Source: Larix kaempferi
Lineage: Eukaryota; Streptophyta; Pinopsida; Pinales; Pinaceae
Reading direction: 5' to 3'
DNA length: 64,000 nt
Assembly: GCA_027924585.1 (NCBI GenBank)
Contig: BSBM01000372.1
Span: forward strand, 29,320,001 to 29,384,000
Positions within the stretch are counted from its first letter, which is position 1; the number at the start of each line of letters is the position of its first letter. A program made the translations under genes and the position numbers. The notes beneath the pieces were generated by a model, which was not told the DNA's origin, did not search any database, and saw nothing but the letters and a program-made list of their open reading frames with translations. Of this stretch, positions 37,401-49,400 are shown one piece after another.

Positions 37401-40400
37401 TTAATAAAATAGCTTGCTTGTTTTTCTCTTTTCATAAACAGGTAAGCAAAAACTTTTGCGAAATTTTGGAGCTTGAACCATTAAGGAAGCCCCTCCTTTA
37501 TTTCATTTTTTTATACTTTAGCTTTTTCGAGCTTTTAAAGTCTCTTGAATCTCGTTTTTACAGATCAAGAGCACTCTCTGTCGGAGAGTTAAAACTTGTA
37601 GTAATTTAATAAAAAGGCAAGTGGGATTTACGGCTCCCACAGCCCCTTCCCCCATTTTGGGGAAGCTTGTACCTGTCCCCTTTACTTTCTGCTTTAGATT
37701 AGTTCTTTCAATTATTGCAACTAGATCTAGATTTTTCTTTCAATTTTTACTTTACTTTATTTTGGGAATAAACTGAGTACTAACCCCCTTTCTCTCCCGA
37801 GTAAGGTCTTCCGACCTGAAAGAGATTCTTGGGTAGATAATTAGAAAACCTTTAATATTTTGCATCATTGGTTTTTGGTTAGTTTTTACATCTTTGTTTC
37901 TTTTTCCATAAACCGACTCGTTGCCACGAAGTATGCTCTCGCCACCACCTAAAGGCTTTGCCGATTAGTGGTGGATGATTAGAAAGTTGACACATAGTCA
38001 TTAGTATTTAGTGTAACATTTTATTTTTGTACAAACAACTTGAACAAACATTTTTGCTCTCTTCCATCCATAGGTGGAACTGTAGCACTCAATAAATTCT
38101 CACATTTTAACTAAAGACTCGTACTAATAAATTTAACAACCCTTAACATAGTGAAAATCCGGCACTCAAACATTAAGTATTGCATGGGGAAATTTCTCAG
38201 AAGAAGTGGGAACAACTGGAGAGTGACCTCAAGGCACCGTTCGACTACATCCTTGTTGGCGTAGTGTTGAACACGTCCTCGAGACTCCGCTCCAGCCCAC
38301 ACGTCTTCGTGAGGAGCCATCTTTGCCTAATTTCTGGGCATTACTCCTTGCACCTCGCGGTATATCTAGAGCTCCCATTTCCCCCCTAATCATTTTCACC
38401 CTGTTACCACTTGAGTTGTACTCAATTGGACTTCCAGAGAGCCGCCAAAGTTTGCACAAACAATTGTGCATTTCAGGGTTCAGAAGTTCCAAATCAGGCC
38501 TTTTCAGGACATTATTTTTTAAACTTGTAATACATGTCCATGCTCCACGAGGTTTGTAATAAAGTGTGCTAGCATGGTGGTCTTTTGAGTGACTTGGCTC
38601 CCTAAGACTTGACAACCAATGAAGGTATTCCAAGGAATTTTTTCCCTAGTCAATTATGCTTTGCCTTTAGCAGAGTATAATTGATGAGTTGTTCTCATGC
38701 ACCTCCAAAGTTGGGATGCCCAAAATGGTGGTTAGGCCTTGGGGGGGTATTAAAGTCCTTTTTTCAACATATATAAACATGTTAGACACTAAAATAAAGT
38801 CATATGGTCATGTACTACGTCCCTAGGTGGTTATTTTCAAGTTTAAAAAAAAAAACTTATTTTCGCGGTCGTGGACCATTTTTGGGGTTTTACTAAAAAA
38901 TTATTTTTTTCAATAAATCAAAGTTTCAAACCATTTTTTCCTATGGTTTAGTTGAAAAAATTCAAAATGTAATAATTAAGTGGTTTATGGGTGGAATTTG
39001 ACAATGGGATGCTCGTTTTCTAAGCCAAAACACCCATTTAACCCATAAACCCACTTTTCCTAGGTTTTGAGTAAGTATTTATCTCAAAAAATGATATTTA
39101 GTCAGGAAAATAAAAAAAGACAAAATAAATGTCAAAAAAGACATTTAATAAAAAATGACAAGTTCCTAAAACAATGGGATTGGTCCGCAGTTGGTTCAGA
39201 GTTGAACTAAAGTGCCTGGATAGTCAAAGCTAAGTTAATTGAGCTCCGAAATAGATAGATTCCATCAAGCCGATGAAGATCCAGTTAACTCCATGATGAG
39301 GAATGTGCCCTCCTCTTGCATGGGCGAACTTGCTTCGGTGGTAGCTTTCGATTTGGTGGTGATATTTACAAGGAGGGGTTTCCTACCTCTTGGAGAGGTG
39401 GCGCAATCCCCTTCCTTTGGCAATGCAATCAAACTCCGATCAAGTGCAAGTTAAACTCCCTATCTATAGAAGTCACCCTCCTTGATCAATGTTCCCTCTT
39501 CTGCATGGTTTGTGCTATTTAATCAGAGCTTTGCTCCATTGTTCAGCATTAGAAGGTCGAACCTCTACTTGCTATTGTAATATTTTTTTTGAATAAATAA
39601 GAGGCTTTGGAGGCTACCCTGGTGTTGTCTTTGGTGTTGGATCTTCATGCTTTGCTCCTTATGAGGTAAATTTGTATCATCATATCATGCTAGTAATTGT
39701 TGGGTTCATCTGTCTTTGAAGGGAAAATATTTTCATAAGGAATAGTAAGTAGTGCTTTACAGATTACTTGATATTGTTAATAATATGAAAATGCTAGAGG
39801 TAGAAAAACTTCTTGTTTGAATCTATCATGTCTCACGCTTTCTTTTAATTATTCACACAGGTGCTTTTAATCCCTTTGCTAGTTGTTTTTTTTTTTATCT
39901 TACAGGTTGCTTAAACTGGACGAGTGGATGAACATGTTAGATCTTCATTTCCTCCAACAAATTTAAACAAAGAGACGAATCCCACCGGTGCATCAAGAAG
40001 TAGACTCCAAAGCCCCTCGTCATTTGCTCAAACCCCCAAGGATTCTGACTTCTAGATCCACAAATTATATTTCATCTATTTTGGTTACCGATTCTATTTT
40101 CTTACTTGGATCTAGATTTTAAAGTTGATTTCAAAGTAGATCTAAGTTTTGCAATCTAAAATTTATAAAACGTTTATCAAATAATTCTAGATCTAGATTG
40201 CATCTCTCCTTTATTGCAAATTGCAAAGCGTAGATCTAAAAGAGCAAAATAGAAGAGATTGTTTGAGTTAAAAATTTTTATCAAGCAAGTTTAGTGCTTA
40301 AATATTTGCTTACCATCTCTTAAAGAGGCAAGTAAAGATCCTAAGAAGGCAAGCTTTCTAGCTTGCCTTCTTAGTTCTTTGTTTCATTTTCATAACTAGT

Positions 40401-43400
40401 TTACTTGGGATTTTTTTTGCAAATTTTGTAGTGTGGCCAAATACACTTTCTAAGTGTTTTTTTGGCCATTTCATAACAAAAAGAGTTCACTGGTTTTTAT
40501 TGCATGCTTAGCAGATTTAGACATTTAAATGATAAAAAAAATTGATTTAGACTCTTCTGAGATCATTAGGAAAGCCCTTTTACATACTAGTTTATTTAGA
40601 ATTTTTATAGCAATTCGTAGTATTGCCAGAAACACTCTTAAAGTGTTTTTGCTATCTTTTTAATAAACTAAGCTCGCTGGTTTTTCTTGCATGCTTAGCA
40701 GGTTTTGACTTTTCGAGCATAAAAAATTTGGATTCAAGGCCTTCCAAGACCATCCAGAGAGAACCCATTTCAAACACCCTTGCTTTCCATCTGATATTGT
40801 AAAACTGTCTTGGTTCCTAATGATAAAGGACCAGGAGTAGTTCTCCTTATTCTTGAATTGTAACAAAACAAAGAAGAGCTCAGCAGGCTATTCTAGCACC
40901 TGCCCCCAACCCCCCAGGGGGGATTCACATTTTTTTGTTAGATTAGTTTATTTAAGTTATTAGTAATTAAATAACATCACAAAAGCACACAAACGTCCTC
41001 AAAGGACCTATTTCAATTTGATTGATTTATCTCAGGTTTGATGCTTTATTCAACAATTGTTCAAAATAAACCTAATAATTCTTGCCCCTGCTTTCCCGAA
41101 GTACTGCACCATTCTTTGGTGTGTGGAAAAGAGATTCTTGGGCCTTAGTTTAGTTTAACAATCCACTTCACATTTTTTAATAAAATTAACCAACGCTCGA
41201 AATCCGAAGTATGCTCTTAACCGCTGCAGCTTAGTCTGAACAATTGGGTCAATCAGAAAATGACGTAGAGTAACTAGTTTTAATAGGGCAATCCTACTAA
41301 GTCTAATTTCTGCGGATTCGGGAGGTCGCGTGAGGTTTACTACAGAATCAGCAGACTGCCGTAGGAAGGTTCATCCTCGCCTGGTTGGACACTTGGTAGA
41401 ACTGTCACAATGCCCATTACAAGGAAGTAAGGCAAAGTTGGGCCAAACCAAGAATTAACCCATTCCCACAATACTCATTAATAATTTAAAATATACAACA
41501 AGCCTCTGCAATACTTTCATGACACAACACAGCAAGCATTTCACAATCATATTCTCAGCACTGGTCTTTATTTCTCAATGTTTAAATTCAATTATAAAAT
41601 GTCGTGAATGCATCTATATCATGTGTTGTCTAATTAAATTTTAATTGCAGATCTTGCTTAATTGTAATATTTTTCCATTTCATCATATTAACTCCTAGAA
41701 TAGCTTTTTACTTGTTTTCATAGTTAAAAGACTTAGATTATTTTCATAGGGACCACCCCCCCTTGGTTCGCTAGGACTAGCCTAGATAAAGGAGTCAAGT
41801 AATCAGGTGACAACACTTGACTCTAACTTGCCCCCAAGGACACACCGAGCGGCTTGAAGATTTCCTGCCCCGTTTCCCCCCAGGTGTGTATTAGGCGGCA
41901 ACACACCCTAATAATCTAAAATTGACCAAGAGCATTGCACAATAGTTTTCTTTACAATGGCAAACACTATTTTATTTTGACTCCACGACACTGGTCTTTT
42001 TATTTGCTATATTTTAAGTTCTCTATCTTATGTCGTGAATGTATTCATATTTATGCTATTGATTCAATTTAAAGTTGCAATATCTTGTGTCGATTATCAG
42101 TCCTCATTATAAAACTCCTAAAAAAAACTTATTTTCATCCGTAACAACCAAATAAATTTAAGAGCCTTAGAAACTCTTTATTAGGGTCTACCCCCCTTGG
42201 CTTCGTTAGGAGTTTGCCTAAACGGAGGAGTCAGGATCAGGTGACAGCACTTGACTTGAGACTTGCCCCCAAGGACGCACCTAGCAGCTTCGAAATATTT
42301 TTGCTGTGTTTCCCCCCAGGTGTGCTTTTCGGTGGCAACAATAAGCACTTTGATGTCATATCATTGGTCATGATCAATATGTCTACATCATCGTTGTATT
42401 ATATGTTAACTATGTACTTTATAATAGTGTCAAACATTTCTCATTGGTAGCTAGTGCTAACAACAGTTGTAATCAGCTATGTTATTGGCTCGTAAGCATC
42501 ATTTGAAACTTAAGAGGAGCGACAAGATTACATTTCAGTTTCATAAGGTGGCATTCAGCCATGAGAGGTTCTTTCTCTATAAAGGAGGTTCATTCTCCTT
42601 GAATGAAAATTTTTATTCTAGTAATACAATCTCAGGCCTTTTCTGAGCAAGTTCTTGTATTCACTATCTGTTCTTGTGGAGTTTACGTTGTTGCATTGAC
42701 CATCTTTCTCCACTTGAGCCATATCATCCCTCGAATTTTGTATGGAACCATTCATACCATCAGGTTGTCACCTTGTATATGGAAATTGAGAGTTGTTCTG
42801 CGGCCTGCCCCATGCATGAAGATTTTCTGAGTTTTTCAACTTGTTGTTTTAGTGTCGATATTTTCAGTTTAATGTTCAGCCCAGGTTTATATGGCTGGAA
42901 ATTATAACAACATTTTTCTAACAACATAAAACACTGCTGTAACTCGTTCTTGTGACAGAAATAAAAATAAATGCAAACACAGTAAAATTTCAGACACCAT
43001 ATTTTTGGCCAATAGCCCTGGAAAAACCCCCACGGGGAAAACCAGAGAGAGAGAGAGTTTTTATTATTTCTTCAGTAATCTTCAGTACAAAAATTTTACA
43101 GTCAAAATGTACTTATCTCAACCAACCACTGTCACCCAGCACTCTTCCTCGATTTCTGTTCAAGGCGATTTCTGTGCATAAAATCTTCTCGATATTTGTG
43201 CCAAAAACAGTCAAAACCCAGCCTCGATTTCTATGCCAAATCACGCCTAGAAATTACTGTATGGTACAGCAGCAATTAATGTTGTTGTACGGACCTCGAA
43301 AACTGTGCCCCTTCTTGGAAACCGCGCCCAAAAATTATTACCTCAAAAGCAGTGTTGTACGTTACATCATTTATTGTAGCTGTACAGTCCTCGAAAATCA

Positions 43401-46400
43401 TGCCAAAAACTGAGTTGTACGGGTCTCGAAATCCTTGCCAATTCTTCTTGTACTTGCCTTGGGATATGTGCTGCTGATAATAAATGCAACTGCCTCGAAA
43501 TTTGTGCCTGCTAGAAACCTTCAGGAAACCCTCTTTGAAATTCGTGTTGCCTCATTCCCTCTCTCTTCTGCTCACTCTTGTCTCAAGAATGGAAACAATT
43601 TGCCTCCCTTGCCCTTTTTGTCTAAACCCTAGGGTTCACTCAATCCAACAGTTGAGATTAGATGAGATACAATGGATGAGATTAAATGCTCTCATTTAAA
43701 TCTCATAAATATTAAATTCACTCACCCACTTAAATTTATCAAAAAATGACTTTAATCTCTAAAGTCAATTAAATGCTCATCTCAAGTCATTTAATGCAAG
43801 GGTCACTTTATTTCCCCACTTAAGTGACTTAGAAAAAAAAATCACTAGGGGAACACTTTCCTAGGTACAAAAATCAACACTCCCTCTTACCGAGGAAGGT
43901 GTTCTGCACCACTCCCAACTTGTCTCTGAAGAAGACAAACATGCCCCTCCCCAAAGATTTCGTCAGAATATTTGCAACCTGCTCATCAGTGGAAATGTAT
44001 TGCAACTCCACAGCTCCTCTCTGTACGTAGTCACGGATGAAATGGTACCTGATCTCTATGTGCTTGGACCTGTCATGGAAAACTAGATTCTTAGAGCGCT
44101 AGATGTAACTGTGATTGTCACAGTAAATCACCGTAGGTCTAAGCTCCCGATTAAACAAATCTACCAACAACTTACGAAGCCACAGTGCCTCGCAAGTAGC
44201 TTGACTGGCTGCCATATACTCAGCCTCAGCAGAACTCAAAGCAACGGACTTTTGTTTTCGACTGAACCACGACACTGCTACCGAGCCCAAACTGAAACAA
44301 CATCCGGAAGTGCTCTTCCGATCCCTCACACTGCCTGCCTAGTCTGAATCTGTGTAACCAACCAAACTGACTCCACCCGAACCCCTGTAGTCCAATCCAT
44401 AGTCCACTGTACCTGCAAGGTATCTCAACACATGTTTTGCGGTTGTCCAGTGTACACTCCTAGGCTCCACCATGAATTGGCAAAGAGTGTTCACCGCAAA
44501 ACACAAGTCTGGCTTGGTGTTGACCAGATACATCAACAACCCAATGAGCTAACGGTATAGTGTAGGATCCACCAACTTACCCTCAGAAGCATGAAGTTGC
44601 TTCGAGTTGGTGATCTTAGGTGTGGACATCGGTCTGCAATCCTCCATCTGAAATCTCCTCAGAATATCAATTGCATACTTCCCCTGTCCCAGGAAAATAT
44701 GACCAAGCTCCTGCCAAACCTCCATCCCCAGATAATAGTGCATCAACCCAATGTCAGTCATCTAGAACTCTGAAGCAAGGTCTCTCTTGCAATGTGCAAT
44801 GAGACGCTCCTCCCTAGTGATAAACAAACCATCAACATATAACAAAAGAATGAGAGGATCTCCACCAACCACAATGTAGTAAAGGTTGGGATCAGCCTCA
44901 CTCTTCTGAAAAACCCATCGATGTCAAATACGAATCAATCCTAGAGTACCAAGCTCTAGGAGCTTGCTTCAACCCATACAAGGCCTTCCTCAGCCTGTAC
45001 ACATGAGAATCTCTCCCATGAATCTCAAAACCCTGTGGCTGCTCCAAGTAAACCTCCTCCTGCAAAAGACCATTGAGAAATGCGATCTTCACATCCATCT
45101 AGTGGATCTTCCAACCCATCTCTGCTGCTATAAAAATCACTGCCCTGATGGAAGAATAACGAGCAACCGACGCAAAGGTATCATCATAGTCAACTCCCTC
45201 TACCTGTGAGAACCCTCGTGCCACAAACCGAGCCTTGTACTTCTCCACACTGCCATCTGCAGCATGCTTCACCTTGTAGATCCACTTGGAAGTCACAACA
45301 GATTTCCCCTCTGGTCTCGGTACTATCTCCCATGCATCATTCTTCATGATGGAATGGTACTCTTCCATCATGGCATCTCTCCAAACCTGATGCTGAGAGG
45401 CATCCTCAAATGTGGAAGGCTCTGAATCACGAAGACTCGCAACTAGAGCCATACCCAATCTATCTGGCATCACTACTATCCTGACCTCCTCTTGGGGCCT
45501 ACCAAATGCCTCTGCTTCCTCCAAGGTATCACGAAGCCATTTAGGCTTCCTCTTCCTTGAAGGCTCCTCCCAAACTGGTCTCTCCTCATCTGAGGAACTA
45601 CCAGAAGCAGATGGCCCAGCGACCTGTGGACCAGTAGTTCGTGAACTAGTCACTGAAGAACCTGTAACATGAGAACCAAAACCTATCCTTGGAGTATCTG
45701 CTGACTGAACCACTGAACCTGAAGAACCTGTGCCTGTCACCTGTGACCTAGTCACTCCGGAAACCTGTGGACCTGTGATCTATACTGAAGAATCATGTGT
45801 CACCTGAGGTGTGGAAGCCGGTGGCTCCCCATGCTCCAACTCTCTGGACTTCCTGAAGGCTCTCTCCTCATCAAACTTCACTTCCCGCCTCACAACAACC
45901 TTCTTCTGGCCAGGAAGATAAATACGGTGGCCTTCAAAGTCTCATCATATCCCACAAAGATGCCTCTCTCTGCAGTGGGATCAAGCTTTGTCCTCTTCTC
46001 AAAAGGGACATGAGAGTAAGTCAAGCAACCAAATATGCGAAAATGGCCAACCTCGGGCTTCTTGCCTATAAACATCTCCTCAGGAGTCTTCCTCCCCAAG
46101 GCACGATGGGGACTCCTGTTCTGCAGAAAACTGCAGTACTGCATGCCTCTGCCCAAAGAAAGAACGGTAAACTCTGATCATGAAGCATCACTTTCGCTGC
46201 TCCCACAATCGACCTATTCTTCCTCTCTGCAACTCCATTCTGCTCAGGAGTTTAGGGAACTGCCAACTATCTCTGTATACCCTCCTGTGTGCATAACTCA
46301 TCAAACTCCTTCGAGGTATACTCACCCCCATTGTCCGATCTCAACACCCAAATCCTCCTCCCTGTCTGATTCTCCACAAGGGCTTTGAACCCTTGGAAGA

Positions 46401-49400
46401 CTCTCAATACTAAGGGTGACTTCTTGCTCCTCAAGAAGTAGATCCAGGTCTTCCTGGAGTAGTCATCGGTGAAAGAGATATAATACTCAAATCCAGTCAA
46501 AGAAACTGATGACATGGGACCACATATATCAGTATGGAACAAATCAAGTACTCCTGTTGCTCTGCTGTCACTACTCGGAAAAATAGTCTTGGTGTACTTT
46601 CCCAAAGCACACCCCCTGCAAACATCACTCTGCTCTATGCTGAACACTGGTGAACCTATAACCATGCTCCTCAACAATCTCAAAGCTGGGTGATGCAAGT
46701 GGGCCATCCTCCGATGCCATAGCTCACAAAGCTCACTGCTACTGCTATGTGCCAAAGCGTGCTGCGGCTGAAACAAGAGCTTGTAGAGTTTTCCACATCT
46801 AACCCCAATGTCCATGGAGGTAGATAATCCTGTAGTCTTGGGGAATACCTGCACTCGCCCATCCAAGAAACAAACCCCAATACCCCTATCCTCAATGGTG
46901 GAAACTGATACAAGGTTCTTCTTCAGCCCATGGACAAATAACACATCCCTCATAATCATAGGACTCATAGACTCCCTCTGAAAGATAATGGTCCCATGAC
47001 CAACTGCTCTAACAATGGTGTCATCGCCAAGTACAACCTCCACATCTCTACCTGTCTGTGATAGCTCGGAGAACATCTCTTGAGCTCCTGTCCTGTGGCT
47101 CGAGGCTCCGCTGTCAATATACCAAGTGCCAGTGGTGGATGCACTCATCTGATGGTCAGTCAACAAGGAATACTCCATCTCCATATCCACATCAGTGTTG
47201 GTAACAATAGAGGCTCTCTCTCTCTCAATCTGTCCAGCACACAGAGAAAACTCTCTCTGAAATCTATCTCCAAAGTCATCAACCTCCGTTGAAGCTGCAG
47301 TCTATTGTCTCTTCTTCTTCTTGCTTGGACACTGTGAAGCATAGTGCCCAAATGCCTGACATAACGATTGATTTTACTCAAGTCTTTCTTCTGCCCACCC
47401 TGTTGCTGCTGCTTGGCTCCACCCTGCTTGGGGCCCTTCTTCTTCTGCTTGCCCTTTGCTGTCAATGCCACATTCTCCTCATCTTCCCTACCCTATGAAG
47501 AGTTGCCCTGTACAAGACCTCTCCTGGTCTCCTCCTGCACAAAATCATCCCAGAGTCTCTCCCATGAAGGTAAGTTCTCTCTGCCCACTATAGCATGCAC
47601 AAATGCACCCCAAGGCTTGGAAGCCCCATTCACTGTTGTCCGTACAAGCTCAATAGCAGTGACCACCTCCCCAACTGCTGCTAGCTCATCTCTAACCGCA
47701 GATATCCTGGTAAGGTAAGATGTCACTCCCTCTCCACCATTCATCTTTATACTCTTCAATTTCTCCTTGAGAACCATCTTCCAGTTCCCATTAGTGCTCT
47801 CGTATAAATTGGTTAAGGCACTCCACATCAAATGTGCCCTAACTTTACCTGAAATGTGAGGAATGATGTGGTCTTTAACTACATCAAGAAATATTCTTCT
47901 AGCCTTACAATCCTTCTTGTTGAAGGTTGATAATGCTACTGCATCTGTAGCAATGGGAATTTGAACAGGGTTGGCTGTAGTGTTCCTTACCACCTCCTCC
48001 CACAGTTCATTTTCCTCCAAGATCAGCAAAATCCTAGCCTTCCATGGCACAAAGTTTCTTGTCCCATCTAGCCTATCCTCCAACCTAAGTCCTGTAGCCA
48101 TCTCACTGTCAACCCAACAAGGTGTTGTTCACTAACAGAAGAAATTTTTGAAATCTGGAAATTACTGACTATCTGCAAATTTATGTTTTCTGCCCCCCAA
48201 GCTCTGATACCATGAAGATTTTCTGAGTTTTTCAGCTTGCTGGTTTTAGTGTCAATATTTTCAATTTAATGTTCAGCCCAGGTTTATATGGCTGGAAATT
48301 ATAACAACATTTTTCTAACAACATAAAACATTGTTGTAACTCATTCTTATGACAGAAATAAAAATAAATGCACACACAGTAAAATTTCAGACACCATATT
48401 TTTGGCCAATAGCCCTGGAAAAACCCCCACAGGGAAAACCAGTCAGAGAGAGTTTTTATTATTTCTTTAGTAATCTTCAGTACAGAAATTTTACAGTCAA
48501 AATGTACTTATCTCAACCAACAACTGTCACCGAGCAATCTTCCTCGATTTCTGTGCAAGGCTACCTTGATTTCTGTGCATAAAATCTTCTCGATATTTGT
48601 GCCAAAACAGTCAAAACCTAGCCTCAATTTCTATGCCAAATCACGCCCAGAAATTACTGTACAGTACAATAGCAATTAATGTTGTTGTACGGACCTCAAA
48701 AACTGTGCCCCTTCTTAGAAACTGCACCCAGAAATTACTGCCTCGAAAAGAGTGTTGTACAGTATAGCATTTATTGCAACTGTACAGTCCTCGAAAATCG
48801 TGCCAAAAACTCAACTGTATGGGTCTCGAAATCCGTGCCACTTCTTGCTGTACTTGCCTTGGATCTGTGCTACTGATAATAAATGCAACTGCCTCGAAAT
48901 TTGTGCTGCCTCTTTCCCTCTCTCTTCTGCTCACTCTTGTCTCAAGAATGGAAACAATTTGCCTCCCTTGCCCTTTTTGTCTAAACCCTAGGGTTCATTC
49001 AATCCAACGGTTGAGATTAGATGAGATCCAATGGATGAGATTAAATTCTCTCATTTAAATCTCATAAATATTAGATTCACTCACCCACTTAAATTTATCA
49101 AAAAATGACTTTAATCTCTAAAGTCAATTAAATGCTCATCTCAAGTCATTTAATGCAAGGGTCACTTTATTTCCCCACTTAAGTGACTTAGGCAAAAACA
49201 ATCACTAAGGGAACACTTTCCTAGGTACAAAAATCAACAATGCAAAGGGCACAATTGCCCAAATTCCCTAATTTAACATGCCATCCTACTTATTTAATGC
49301 AATAACATATGATCTAAGTTCCTGCCGCTAAAAGAATAACACCAATATTCATTTTATCATAATTACTTTTGCAGAACATCGTGTAATGCACCATTGCTTT

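Larger units (their letters stand above)
28902..42340 (+). repeat. LTR 'B' of the Gypsy element, split by two later insertions
   Basis: The LTR starts TGTTACCTCC after a polypurine tract and ends GGTGGCAACA. Removing the Copia element (28940-35577), solo LTR C (38402-41903) and one copy of each target duplication leaves about 3.3 kb. The pieces are 28902-28939, 35583-38401 and 41909-42340. They align in order with C and, inverted, with A. As it follows Gypsy internal sequence it is a 3' LTR; the matching 5' LTR is not in the window unless lost. Confidence 0.82.
42817..49239 (-). mobile_element. Full-length but decayed Copia retrotransposon 'Copia-2', TSD ATGCA
   Basis: The element is 6423 bp with LTRs at 42817-43879 and 48213-49239 (TGAAGATTTTC...ATCAACA) and an exact ATGCA duplication (42812-42816, 49240-49244). 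It belongs to the same family as Copia-1: the coding regions align throughout, and the LTRs share the AGCCCTGGAAAAACCCCCAC block and the CTCGA...GTGC array. The LTRs differ by many substitutions and a ~36 bp indel, and the coding frame is broken about nine times, so it is older than Copia-1. Confidence 0.95.

Noticed and set aside
38402-41903. LTR C as the 5' LTR of a complete Gypsy element
   Set aside because: Exact CACCC duplications directly flank the single LTR and no primer binding site or gag follows it, so a solo LTR fits better.
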